Assembly: GCA_950295325.1 (NCBI GenBank)
Contig: OX485803.1
Location: 124,001-188,000, forward strand
Origin: Polytrichum commune
Taxonomy: Eukaryota; Streptophyta; Polytrichopsida; Polytrichales; Polytrichaceae
DNA: 64,000 nt
Direction: 5' to 3'
Shown: positions 25,129 to 36,132 of the stretch, one piece after another
How positions within the stretch are numbered: position 1 is the first letter of the stretch
How the letters are laid out: every line of letters starts with the position of its first letter
Program-made: the position numbers and the translations under genes
The notes under the pieces: model-generated
The model's database searches: none
Seen by the model: the letters and a program-made list of their open reading frames with translations, nothing else
Told to the model about the DNA's origin: nothing

Positions 25129-27188
25129 ATGGCGATGGCCATGGCCGCCTCGCAGGGGAGTTCCGTGCTGCGGAGCTCGTTCTCGGGGGAGAAACCTCGT
25201 TCGATGTTGCACAAGTCTCAGGGAATTACTACTAAGGTTGTTAGGAAGGGCAAAGGTGGTGTGAGGGCTATGGCTGCGGGTGGGGGCTTTGATCATATTC
25301 CCAAGCAGTTCAGAGGCGAGGGTTTGAAGGAGGGTTTGGAGGAGAATTTCAAGACTCTTCCGCGTAGTTTGTATGGACTGAACCCGCGGCAGATGGATAT
25401 GTTCATGACGGATGACAGTGTTTTCAAGAAGCAGGCGGACCGTGTGACGGAGGCCACCATTTCTTCGGCACGCAATTATCAAGAAGGTGCTTACAGAATG
25501 AATGAATGAAATGTCTTCTTGTTGTTTTTCTTGCGGAATACTGAAATTGTGATGAAGAGGGATAGATTGTTCTCAGAAATTGTCCCGTTCCTGTGGATTC
25601 TATGGAATGAACGAATTATCATTTTCCACTCTTGGAAACTTTGATGTGCCCTTGGGAGGCTTTTGTTTTGTAATCAACCAGTTAGGGGCCATGCCATCCT
25701 GGCTTATTGCATCCGTGCATATAAATTAATGTCCTGGGCCACCCCCTTCAGCATGTGTTCAACATGAACATGCACGCTGCTGTTGACGGCCATCCCTTTT
25801 GGAACTTTGAAATGGGGACTATGTGAACGCCCATGCGCACCCGCTGTTCCAAACTTCCAAAATGTAAAGTAGATTGTGTGGTGAGTTTTGAAGGCTCCTG
25901 TTGTTAAATTAATTAGTTTGGGCCCATGCCATCCTGGCATAGGCACCCGTGCAAATGACTTAATGTCATGAGTCATCCCTGCACCGTCTGGTCAACATGA
26001 TGTTGTCGGAAGCTGGCCCTTTTTGAAACGGTGATTGTGTCCATGCCAATAGGCACCCCCGCTGTTCTCAAGTTCTAAAAATATAGGAGATTGTGTGGTT
26101 GGTGTCATTTTTTTTGGTTTGGGCTGGTAATTGATGTATACTGTATTATACTAGGTTGGGTCCATGCCAGTTCGGCATATTGCACCCTTGCATGTGGTTT
26201 AATGTCATGGGTCCTCCCTGCACCATATTTTCAGTGTCTGATCAAGATGCGCTGTCTAAGTCTGGCCCTTTTGGAGCTTCGACCACTAATGTGCACCCGC
26301 CGTTCCAAAGTACTAAAATGCATAGTAGATTGTATGGTTGGTTTAAAAAAAATTTGATTGACTTGTTCATATGTGTGATGTACAACAGGTACAGGACTGT
26401 GGAGCCTGCCAGGTCTGGAAGGTGCACCATCCAGGTTGAGTATGAGTGTGAGTATGTACAGAGGGGGAGGTGCTGGTGGGCGCCCAAAGACTGCCCCCCC
26501 TGATCTACCCTCCCTTCTTCTGGACTCGCGAATCTGCTACCTCGGTATGCCAATTGTGCCAGCCGTGACGGAGCTCATAATCGCCGAGCTTCTGTGGTTA
26601 GACTATGACAATCCAAGCAAACCTATTTACTTCTACATCAACTCACCAGGAACGCAGAATGACAAGAGAGAAAGCATTGGATTTGAGACCGAGGCTTATG
26701 CCATAGCTGACACCATCGCCTACGTGAAGCCCAAAGTGTTCACCATAAATTGTGGGCAGGCATTTGGACAGGCCGCCATGCTTCTGTCAATTGGAGACAA
26801 GGGTTTTCGTGCAGTGCAACCAAATTCAGTAACGAAGTTGTACTCTCCTAAGGTGAACCAGTCTAGTGGATCAGCAACAGACATGTGGATCAAGGGTAAA
26901 GAGCTGGATGCGAATACAGATTACTATATAGACTTGTTGACCAAAGGTACAGGAAAGCCTAGGGAAGAAATAGCACTTGACATTCAAAGGCCAAGGTACT
27001 TTAGGGCTCAGGAGGCAATCGATTATGGCCTTGCCGACAAGATCATAGAGAGTAGGGGAGTGGCCATGGAAAGACGCAATTACGATGAAATGCTTGCACA
27101 GTCAAAAGCTGCTAGGGCTCAATATGCCAGGCCAGCACCTGCTGGAGCCGGAGCCGGAGCCGGAGCCGGAGCTGGAGGTGCTAGATAA
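25129..27188 (+). CDS. CLPR1: plastid Clp protease inactive subunit ClpR1
   Basis: ClpR1 is a catalytically dead ClpP paralogue that joins the heptameric rings of the chloroplast Clp protease core. Two exons, 25129-25486 and 26389-27188, join through a split glycine codon (G then GT) to give 385 residues, close to the 387 I recall for Arabidopsis CLPR1. The N-terminus is Ala/Ser-rich with basic residues, as in a transit peptide. Next comes the ClpR1-typical FDHIPKQFRG stretch with GLN..QMDMFMT, then SMSVSMYRGGG and the Clp fold (PPDLPSLLLDSRICYLGMPI, YINSPGTQN, AIADTIAYVKP). The region that carries the active Ser in ClpP reads CGQAFGQAAML, and the His region reads NSVTKLYSP, so the triad is absent, as expected for ClpR. 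The tail is Gly/Ala-rich from GCC/GGA repeats. The intron contains three ~235-bp repeats. AATAAA at 27300 is a candidate poly(A) signal. Confidence 0.95.
25687..26345 (+). repeat. three tandem ~235-bp copies in the CLPR1 intron
   Basis: The copies begin near 25687, 25921 and 26157. Their ATGCCAT/ATGCCAG cores are at 25691, 25926 and 26164. Each runs through CACCCGTGCA/TGCATCCGTGCA, TTAATGTC, TGGCCC or CGGCCATCC, a GCACCC(C)CGC(T/C)GTTC phrase and AGATTGT(G/A)TGGT. Copies are diverged but collinear, and together they fill most of the 902-bp intron. A partial relative lies at about 11971-12160. Confidence 0.8.
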
Positions 27189-27299
27189 GCTTCTTGTAAA
27201 TAGGTATTTTGCTAGACTTGGCTCTAGGAGACCTTCCTTTGCCAATATGTATTTGGTTGCCAATTGCAAGGTCTCTACAAACAATGAAACTTTGATAAA

Positions 27300-27305
27300 A
27301 ATAAA
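27300..27305 (+). terminator. candidate poly(A) signal of CLPR1
   Basis: AATAAA within AAAAATAAATAAATATC, 112 bp after the CLPR1 stop codon, is a plausible polyadenylation signal. Confidence 0.5.
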
Positions 27306-29399
27306 TAAATATCTCTAGTAGATGATATATGTGCTGGATGATTTTTATGCCATTTACTGTACCTCATTGTACTGATGTCAATTGTAGGCATACTGTTTCT
27401 TTGCTATTGATGTTGGTATGGAACCAAAAAAACAATGGCATGTGGCAATTCCTCTGTCTTGGTTTCAAGGTTGTTGTGTACCCACTCAGTACAAGACCTT
27501 GGTTGCATCATCACTTAGAAAGAAACTTTTGCAACTGGACTAAGTTACTTAGTTCTTAGTCAACAATTTATCTAAGATCATTCTAGTAGTATCTACTGAA
27601 CGCCATGCTGGATTGGGGATACAAACAGCTGTTGAACAACAGGGACTGATCATGTTATGTTCTAATTTCATTCTACAAGGGATGAGTACAAATCTCAGTT
27701 TTTGTTTGGCACACAAGAAGATTCCATTTAGACTTCACTCTTGTGGCTGAATCCAGGAGTGCACTATAACTAGAGCTTAACAATTTGCAAGCTAACCACC
27801 AAAAAAAAAAGCGAGTCTGGTATTTGCTCAGAATGTACCTATACACACATTGTAGCAGTTGCTGGCCATGGTTATGAACAGAGTGACGTGATTACTTATC
27901 AACAAAATGTTCAGCACAAATCTGATGACGCTTAGTTGAAGGATGTTTGTGAGCATCTGGACAAGACAAAATCTTCATGTGCATGTCTGGATCTCATGGA
28001 AATTGAAGATAACTCATGATCTCTTGGATGGATGAGAAGGCAATTGGCTTTGCTAATATCCATAATCATGTTTCAAATTTGTGCCTAGAGTTTCTCGAGT
28101 CTTGGAATAAACTTCACAAATACCAATGTTGGGGCCGCGTCACTAGGGCGCCCCATGAGCCCAAGAGCAGATAGCATCTGGGCCATGGGGACGCCCTTGC
28201 TCATTCGACGGTAGAGATATTAACCGGGCAGGAGTGCAGCTCGGCTGCGGGTCTGACAAGGTGGTATCTCGGAGCTGTGGTACCTGTTGGAGGATCGGAT
28301 GTTGGGGCTACCCTTACTTGACATTGAAACTTGCTTCAACTGCAAAGGTTTTGATGCAGGAAAGGAATTGAATGTGGGCTTGACACGGTGAGCAGGATGG
28401 GGCATAATCCTCAAGTCCTAAAACACTGTGTCACTGTCAATAGTGGTACTCTTCTTCCTTAGCAGCAAGTCTGATGGAATTTTTCTTATGTTCGCCATTC
28501 ATATTCCTACTTCAGATTAATCTGCCTTCCACTGATATGTTCTCCACCACTGTGAATGGATGACTTATGCACACAAATGAACAGATACTAAGGTGGAAGT
28601 ATCTCACCCCTCTGTGACTCATAGTTGCATGAGACAGCCCAAGAACCACAGAGGATTCAAGTGTTATAGTTAAGTAATCTATTTGTTGTATTTATTCTGG
28701 TCCAGAGCTCAGGGATGTCAAGATGTATGATCAGCTTCCCTTATGGTATCAAGGCTTCCTTTTGCACCCGTCACAAGCCAAAAGAAAGCCTGAAATTAAT
28801 CTTGCCCGTTAAAAGAACAGCGAAAGTGAAAAGTAGCCCATCACATGGAAAGATTAACCCGTCAAAAGAAAGGTCTCCTCAACCATTACCTGTCAACCAT
28901 ATCCCATAACTATGAGCAAACAATGTTGTATGCCATAATATATAACCCATGCGTCGATTTCAATCACTAAGCATATATGAGTCAACGTCTATCACTTGTG
29001 AATGACACCTAATAAAACCCAATTTGAGTTTGTGTTGAGTTTTCAATGTGAATGTGATCATTAAGGATGGTTTCATTGAAGAGTTTGAGGGTAGACTTGA
29101 GCTAATTGAAAATTGCAATGATTTTCATAAACTAAGATCCACTCATGTTTCTAGAAGCAATAGCTAGTCTCAAATTCATTACATCTTACATTAGAAGAAG
29201 TAGAACTCCGGTCTCCGAAGGAGGCCGGAGTGAATAGAGTGTCCTTTCGTAAAACATCCTTGGCCACACCCTAGGGCAATTGCATTACATGTAAAATTAT
29301 TTCACCCTTTGCAGGGAGTAGACACTACATTAGTGACTAATAGCCTTTATAGGTAACGGTAGTATGTGACCTTTAGTAGCGGTAGTCATCGTGGCACTA
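27306..29399. other. intergenic DNA without recognised genes
   Basis: No family was recognised. A GC-richer block at 28120-28400 stands out from AT-rich surroundings and may be a degraded mobile element. A short near-perfect hairpin lies at 29205-29231. Confidence 0.4.
29205..29231. repeat. 12-bp stem hairpin near the LINE 3' end
   Basis: ACTCCGGTCTCC (29205-29216) and GGAGGCCGGAGT (29220-29231) pair with one G-T wobble around a GAA loop. It sits about 170 bp beyond the presumed 3' end of the LINE at 29.4 kb; whether it belongs to that element is unknown. Confidence 0.55.
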
Positions 29400-29471
29400 C
29401 TTCGGGGGAGGGGTACATCGGGCTTTTTAGTGTTTAGTTATGCCATATCGTGTAGGTATGTGATAGGTTGT

Positions 29472-30137
29472 CTATTTTCTAGCCACCTTTTTATGGATTA
29501 ATATCAAATGTGCATATTGTATGGCAATTATGTTGATTTGTTTAAATGTGTTTTTGATTTTCATGGTAGGGAGTTTAAGTTTTGTTTCTAGTTCTTTCAT
29601 TGATGGGATGTGGATTATGGCTCTTGCACCTGCGACTAAGACCATAAGTTGTGCTACATTCCATCCTCTCAATGCAACATTGTTGATGAGCGGTTGATAT
29701 TTTGTGGTTTTTCTCTCTCAAGTTTTTGCAGTAAATTTGTCGTTACAATATGTCAATTCTATAAATTGTATGGTGATTTTTGGTGTAGGGGCTTCTAGTG
29801 GCGGATATTTGTATGGGTGACCTATGATGCACAATATGTCAGGTTTGAACCCAGCGTTGCAATGGCACCTTTGGGCACCGCGTGTGCACGGCAGTAGCCA
29901 TGTTGGTACTGTGTTTTCTTGTGGTAGTCCATTATATGTGCCTGCGTTCATAAGTGGGTAATGTCTTGATATTTTATTTGAGTTGATAAGTTTACATATT
30001 TCCCATACAACTTTGTTATGCCTCTTTGTTATTAGCGCATGATTGTGTTGTTGTTTGCATTTAAGGAGTACATGTAACCATGTATTTGATGGGTACGCTT
30101 CTCTACCAAAGAAGAGTTGTTTCCAAGCATGTCCCAT
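29472..30137 (-). pseudogene. LINE C-terminal PD-(D/E)xK-like endonuclease region
   Basis: One frame runs from 30137 to 29472, broken only by a TGA at 29718-29720. It reads KPDILCIIGHPY, then about 17 residues later IQFIELTYCND, then KYQPL, LRGWNVAQLMVLVAG and IHIPS. A PD, a following E-x-T/K, and a strand ending in a Gly turn resemble the restriction-like endonucleases at the C-terminus of some LINE groups. That assignment is by motif spacing and memory only; a structural comparison would decide it. Confidence 0.5.
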
Positions 30138-30284
30138 ATATTGTCCACTTCATAATTTTACTAGGCACGTTTTTTGTTTATATGTAATGGTAGGATTTTT
30201 CCATAAGTCATTTGATAATACCTTGTCCATATCTTTATTTGTTGAGCCATTTATGTAGTTGGTGTGTTTGATTTGCTATAATTT

Positions 30285-30724
30285 CTAGGTTATGTTTTTT
30301 TTATCATATTTAAGGACGTATTTACCAAGGTGCCAAATGGGGCCTTTGTCTAGTGTTTCTTGCATTGAGTGCCACCAGTCTTTTTGGAGGTAGTATGATG
30401 TAGGGTGTGCATGTTCATATGTTGCGATGGTGTCTCTATGGTCTAGTTCACAACCCAATTTGGCTAGTGTGTCTGCTTGTTCGTTGTCATTTATGTTCGT
30501 ATGGGCTTTGACTTTATGGAGTGTGGTGGTTTGTGTGCGGGATTGTAGCATTTTGATTGTAGATTTTGAGTATATTTTGTATATGGGTAACTGTTATGCA
30601 AGGTTGGGTGTTTGATTTGTGTATTTAGTAGGTATAGGACATTGAGGCAGTCTGTGAAAATATGTGTTGGTTCATCACGATATGTAGTGGTGAGGAGATG
30701 GAGGGTGTGGTGTATAGCCATCAT
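30285..30724 (-). pseudogene. LINE RNase H domain, frameshifted
   Basis: Two overlapping frames together read as RNase H. The first (30724-30491) has AIHHTLHLL followed by THIFTDCLNVLYLL, which places an acidic residue in FTD. The second (30551-30285) has KVKAHTNINDNEQADTLAKLG, the His/Asn/Asp motif of the last catalytic strand and helix. A frameshift lies in the overlap. It sits between the reverse transcriptase and the terminal nuclease region. Confidence 0.75.
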
Positions 30725-33025
30725 TTATGCTCGTAGTATGTTTTGTAGCCCCGGTAGCCTTTTTGCAATCCTGAGATTTTTAAAGGGGTTGTATATGCCA
30801 TATCATGCCTTTTCTCGTCTCCAGTGTCCTTGAGTCGTTTCTTTATGCGGTTTGAATGACATGTATGTGTAGTAACTAAATTGCGGTAGACATCTATCTA
30901 GGTTGGTGATTAGTGGGGTATTAGTTGTTTGGGTGATAGGTGGGTGGGGGGGGGCATATGAGTTTAGACCATTTCATACTATGGTTTACTGGGGTATTAA
31001 TTGGTGTAGGTGTTGTAATTTTGGTGAACGTTGCGGGTATTTGTAAGATGTTAGCAATAACGTCCATTTGGTGGGTATATTCCCTTGATCCAATGGGTGT
31101 AATCTTGTGGTGTATGCATGATATACAGACGGCACGGCTTTTTGTTTTTGGTTCAATTTGTAATTATGGTGGTATAGTTGGCTCGTCGTGTATGATGGTG
31201 GTGTCAACCTTAAGTGTGTGATGACATGTGAATCTAGGAAGGGGCAATCATGGGAGTTAAGATTGTGATACCAGTATGGGTTTGTTGTTACGAGTATTGT
31301 GATTGTGTCTGGGTTGTTTTTGGTTGCAAATCTTGCCTAGTGGAGGGTTTGTTGAGCTTTGTTTTATGTATGTGAGTGGGCATATCCATTCCCTTTCCAT
31401 TTGTGTTGAAACGTTGTTCCTATTGATCCGAATACTCTATCCCTGGGGAATGGGGAAGAAAATTGTCGAAGTGTGGTAGGGCATGTTACTGGTGACGAGA
31501 AATAAGAGTGGGTGATGTGCAAGGAGTCAATGAGGTGCTCAAGGATGGTGTTGGGGAGTGTGTATTGTGAGACTTTAAGGGGGTCACTTTTGGGTGTTAT
31601 GTATTTGTATCTCTGGTGTAACCATGCGACTTATTCTTCAAATGGTTGCGTGGGGGGTTCTAGATTTTGTGGTTTATTTAATGCTACTTGGTATTGCTCC
31701 CATAGCCATTGTAGTCTATGTTTGGGGATGGTGATTAAGTGTCGGCTAGTGTTGTCATAGATGTGTGATATACCATGTTGGCTTTGTGTGTGGGGGATGT
31801 CGTTCTTTGGGTTACATTCATTATTGTTGATATGACATAAGGGTGTGGTTTGTGGTGGGGAGATGTGTTGGGAGTCTCTTGTTTGTTCTTGGTTAAAGTT
31901 TGATTGTAGTAAGCCAGTGAAGTGTTGGTGTTATTTGCGAGTGTAGTATTGCGTTAAGAGTAGAACGTTGTGGTTTATGGCGTTTTGGTTGTTCTATGGG
32001 AACAATTCTTTTTGGGGGAACCATTTGTTATAAAGTATTTCGTTTGGTAAATTCCATTGACGTAAGTAGGTTGTTATGCTTTGGTGATTTTGTATTTATC
32101 TTTGTATGTGCCGAGGCAATCTTTCGTTATGGTGTGTATTGGGAAATTTGTGTGGTTTTTTAGGATGTGTAGGGGTGGTTTGGGGTGTTCCAGTGGTGGT
32201 GGTGGTGGGGGATTTGCATTGTGTTCATGTGTTCTCGTAGGTATGTTGTGGTTGTATATTTTATATTCATTTTTTAAGGTGTTTGGTGCAGTGTGTGTTA
32301 AGCATATGTCCGGGCATTGGTTGTGACCTGAGGTTTCACAAAAGAGTGCTCATGCGTGGTCTAAAGCGGTTTTTACTATTTTAATGGGTGTGTTTAAATT
32401 CATCATTAGTCATTAGATGTGTGTCATTAGATGTGTGTCATTAGGGTGTGTTATGTGTTTGAGTTCAGTTATATTGTGTAGTATTAATTTATGTAGATAT
32501 TTTAGGGATAATGTGGGGGTTAGCGTTGGTATATGATTTGCTTGACGTAATTATTGTGTTTCTAATGGTGTGGGGATGAGGGGGAATTCTTTGAGTGTGC
32601 TTCTGAGGTGGGTACCATTAGTTGTTTTAAGTAGAAATAGGGTTCGTGTGATTGGCGATCTTATGCAATCATGGTGTGATATACGCGTTAGGTTATGTGC
32701 TCCTCCATGCTTGGCGAGTATGTGTCTTACTAATCCCTTGTATATTCTTCCGAGTCTACCTATGTCGTTGAGGGCGTTAATGAGTTGTTCACCAATACAT
32801 GTGATGTATGAGTTTTTTTAGTGAGAATGTTTTTGTGCCAAACATGCCGTGTGGTAATTGTGTAACCGCATTTGACATACATTTCGGAAAACCACATACA
32901 ATTTTGATGGTTGGGAGTGAATACGGGGTGGCGTAGAAACTGTAGGCGATGCCATCTTGTATGACTGTATTTACCATTTGTATTTTTAGCTTCATGGTGG
33001 TTGGGCATGTGACTAGTAGGTTACA

Positions 33026-33515
33026 TTATTTTATTAATTTGGTCGTTATTATGTGCATTTGTGTTTTCCATTGTAATGATGGGACTAGGTTGATTCCAAG
33101 GTAGATGTATGGCTCGTGTTGGTCCAGTATAGGTATAGGTTGGTTTCCAAAATTTATATTTGTGTTCTGTAGTTGTATTTTAAAGGCTTGCGGTTTAATT
33201 TTGATTTGTTGGGGCAACCCATGATCGCATATTTTGGGATGCCAAGGTCCATTCGTGCCCATGCACAATATTCATTGAGTTTGTTTAGTTGGAGTTGGAG
33301 GGATGTTAGTTTGTTGGCTATGGCTACTAGGTCATCTGCGTAGGTTGTAGAACTTATTTTTGTATTGGAGGTTTCGAAGGAGTATCCGTTATTTCCTTGT
33401 TGTAACCATTTGAGAAGTGGTTCAAGAAAATTAATAAAGAGGTATGGACTTAGTGTATCTCCCTATACATTACCTCTTTGTATGGGGATTGGTTGTGGGT
33501 TTAGGGGTTTTAGGG
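33026..33515 (-). pseudogene. LINE reverse transcriptase, partial
   Basis: The - strand encodes QRGNV-stop-GDTLSPYLF, INFLEPLLKW, TYADD with downstream LVAIANKL, and YLGINLVPSLQW. These are RT motifs from the QG box through the YxDD catalytic pair to the thumb. The stop is TAG (33463-33465) where the family has Gln. RT motifs upstream of the QG box are missing, and the sequence meets a telomere-like stretch at about 33490-33515. Confidence 0.75.
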
Positions 33516-33517
33516 TT
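33490..33517 (+). repeat. degenerate telomere-like motif at the LINE truncation point
   Basis: GGGTTTAGGGGTTTTAGGG resembles plant telomere units (TTTAGGG) with extra G and T bases. It sits where homology to the reverse transcriptase stops and a more GC-rich sequence starts. Confidence 0.45.
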
Positions 33518-33782
33518 TTTATGCTCCATGGCGAACTGGGCGTTCTCTATGACGGCGGGAGCCCGCTCTCTTCTTCCCAGTAGTACCAGATTCAACGTGT
33601 CTTCGTGCTGAGGGGTGCCTACCAGCGCGGCTCTGCACATGGCCGAAAAAACATCGACCACCAGCCTACGTCAGCACACAAACCATATAGAAAGAAGGAC
33701 CAATTCATAAATTTGAATGCTTGATGTGGTAGTAATGGCATCGAATGAAGCACATAAAATCATAATTGCACCCTGCACAATA

Positions 33783-36132
33783 TTAGTTTTGCTTCCTCCC
33801 ACACAGTACACACATCCTCCTCCGAGTGCTTTTCTCAGGATGGTGGAAGCTTGAGCAAGATGATTGACTCAGGAAAGGAGGTGCGCGAGGTAGTTGCGGC
33901 TTCATGTAGCCTTTCACAAGTCCCTCGGCAACACGAAGACGAAATTGCTTCGTTGTCACTGTGGGGAAGCCCATATCTTGGATTGCTTCATCATGGAGTA
34001 TCTTTGCGTTTACAAGTGATTGATCCTGAACAAATGAAACACACTTGTGCCACCATTTGTGGGACCTCATCAATGTCGGATATGCAGCACGCAGTTGGTC
34101 CGTCACATCGACCCCACGCATAAATTCTTGGTACATCAGATGGATTGGGGTTGATGGAACTTCCCATTGCCCAGAATGGCCTTTCCGGCGACGCAATACC
34201 CACGAATCAGGGGACCATGGATTTGTTGCCGTTGCGAGCATGAACACCATGTCGGAGTCTCGCCAACTCAGGCATGCCATTTGACGATGCCGGTGCATGC
34301 GAATGATCAGCCTGCCCCTGCGTACATTGTCATGTTCTTGCTTCAAGTTATGGGGCAGGCACCACCTGTCTGAGCGTATTGTTCCGCATGCCCAAGTTCC
34401 AGTGACTAACAAATCGTGGAACAACCGGGGCGAGGAGAAAAAATTGTCGCATACCAGAATGTGCCCCCGGTGGTAAAACGGCCTCAAGAAATCTGTGCAG
34501 ACCATATATCCTAAACCATTTGGTCCCTTCCCCGTCCCCTTCCCAAGAAACACTATCAAATTATAAACATACCGGCTCTTGGAAGATGCAAGGCACCACA
34601 ACTTCAATCCAAACCGCACAGGTTTGTCTCACATGAACTACCGGAAATTGCAGTACTATTTTCCTTTGTACGGTATGATCAGCTCGTCGACAGTTACCTC
34701 ACGTTCCAGATTGTAGAGTTCTTGTGATCTTCACAAAATGGTTGAGTAGCATCCTAACTTTCCCTATTTTATCAAAGTTAGGACTACTTTGATCTCTCTC
34801 TAGCTTCTCATTGTCTATAAGGTGCAAGCAACGCAAAATGGCTTCCCATCGACGCATTGTCATGACAGATGGAATTATCCTGCAATTGAAGAGCTCCTCA
34901 CTATGAGACCAATAGTCACGTCTCGCATGCAGGGGCTTTAGGCCCATGTAAATCTTGATGCCTAGCCAAGCTCTGAGCTCTTGAACGTGTACATCCACCC
35001 AACCCTTTCCACCATTCAAACTAAGTGGGGGTGGTGTCTCAGTCTCGTCCTCTGCATCGGAACGCTTCACCCCTCTAGCTCGTCTAGTGCAGCGTTGGAT
35101 AGCATATTTGTTGGTCTCGAAACAAATTTCGTGAAGGAATGAGGTCGGCCAAAACAAATCAAAAAAACATATTGGTAAGTAGGGAAGAGGCCCAGACCTA
35201 GGAGGAACATATCCAGGGCGAGGCCCTGTGAAGTTATTCCGTTCTCCTAAGAGCATTATGTGCTCTGATGTCCAATTCGATTGATGGTAGTATCTCTCAA
35301 ATTCTTCGTCTTTCAAAGATGTGGCCTTGAAGGATTGTGAGCTCTGACTCCACTCTTTGTAGGAGCAGTCATCTGTATCCGTCTCTCCTATCCCATTGCA
35401 ATCATCGAGTGCGTCTACATCGTCACATGAAGGCTCTAACGGGTCCGACTGGTTGCCACACCGACGATCCTCTCCATTCAGCCCAAGAACTGATTCAGGA
35501 TCTTCGTGTTCCTCTAGACAATCATCAGATGTGGTCCAATCCTCTTCTCCCCCTATCCACTCCTCACCCGACGAATCGGGTGCCTCCCTCACATTATTGT
35601 CAAAAATAAGGTATGAAGGGTAGGAAATTGTCACCTTAGGGAATGGTTTTTGAGCGGTAGATTCGTCGGTGCTTGTTGCAAGAGAGTCCTCGTTGTACCC
35701 ATGGATTCGTCGTTCCACTAATGGCCACTCTCCCCGAACAGGCAGTGGAAGTGGGAATTGATGTCTCGGCCCTCTTCTCTCGACACACACCGGAGTGACA
35801 GCGCCTAGAAGCACTGTATCGCTTCCACCATCCCAAACATTGTCGTCAGTATGATCTGCTTCACCGAAGTCCCATTGTAGTCTCCCTCGCCACGGCTCTC
35901 CTTCACCAACAATGGCATCACCCGTTCCAGCGCTCCCTTGGGCTTCTAGTGGTCGGAGGTCGCACAAGGACCGTGGAATATGGTACTGCGGCCAAGGATG
36001 TCCGTAGTCGACGACGAACATTGGTGTAATACAGATTTTTTGGCCATAGCCTGGTAGTGAAAGTGAATAAGATTTTTTTCTGCAGAAAGTAACTAAAGTA
36101 GCGGATGGAAAATAGTTTAGGATGAATATCAC
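33783..36132 (-). pseudogene. piggyBac-family transposase, broken
   Basis: Two - frames make one transposase. The 5' half (36132-34699) has an acidic N-terminal region and then the start of the DDE_Tnp_1_7 domain (LRAWLGIKIYMGL, RDYWSH). The 3' half (34619-33783) has RFGLKLWCLASSKSRYVYN, LVCDNFFSS, GTIRSDR and GVDVTDQLRAAYPTLMRSHKWW, ending MCVLCGRKQN. The DNFFSS and VDVTDQ acidic residues, and a VDEL in the junction, correspond to the family's three catalytic aspartates. The halves are separated by a frameshift near 34700 and in-frame stops at 34656-34658 (TAG), 34638-34640 (TAG) and 34629-34631 (TGA). The cysteine-rich C-terminal finger is cut to its first CxxC. Terminal repeats with TTAA were not convincingly located. 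Confidence 0.88.

Larger units (their letters stand above)
29400..33515 (-). mobile_element. 5'-truncated non-LTR retrotransposon (RT, RNase H, terminal nuclease)
   Basis: On the - strand, in order, the element shows the middle and end of a reverse transcriptase (QGDTLSPYLF-like, then TYADD at 33331-33342, then YLGINLVPSLQW), an RNase H domain near 30.3-30.7 kb, and a C-terminal nuclease-like region at 29.5-30.1 kb. It is decayed by stops and frameshifts. The 5' part of the RT and any upstream domains are missing beyond about 33515, consistent with 5' truncation at insertion or a later rearrangement. The + strand is strikingly T/G-rich, so the coding strand is A/C-rich, unlike the flanking DNA. 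No target-site duplication or poly(A) tail was identified, so ends are approximate. Confidence 0.8.

Noticed and set aside
24974-25482. Long frames on both strands over the CLPR1 first exon
   Set aside because: They are shadows of the CLPR1 exon 1 frame, which has clear homology and a matching splice phase.
28262-28275. TGGTATCTCGGAGC, like an LTR-retrotransposon primer binding site (tRNA-iMet)
   Set aside because: It differs from TGGTATCAGAGC in the core, and no LTR, gag or pol motif was found nearby. A second weak match at 28743 has the same problem.
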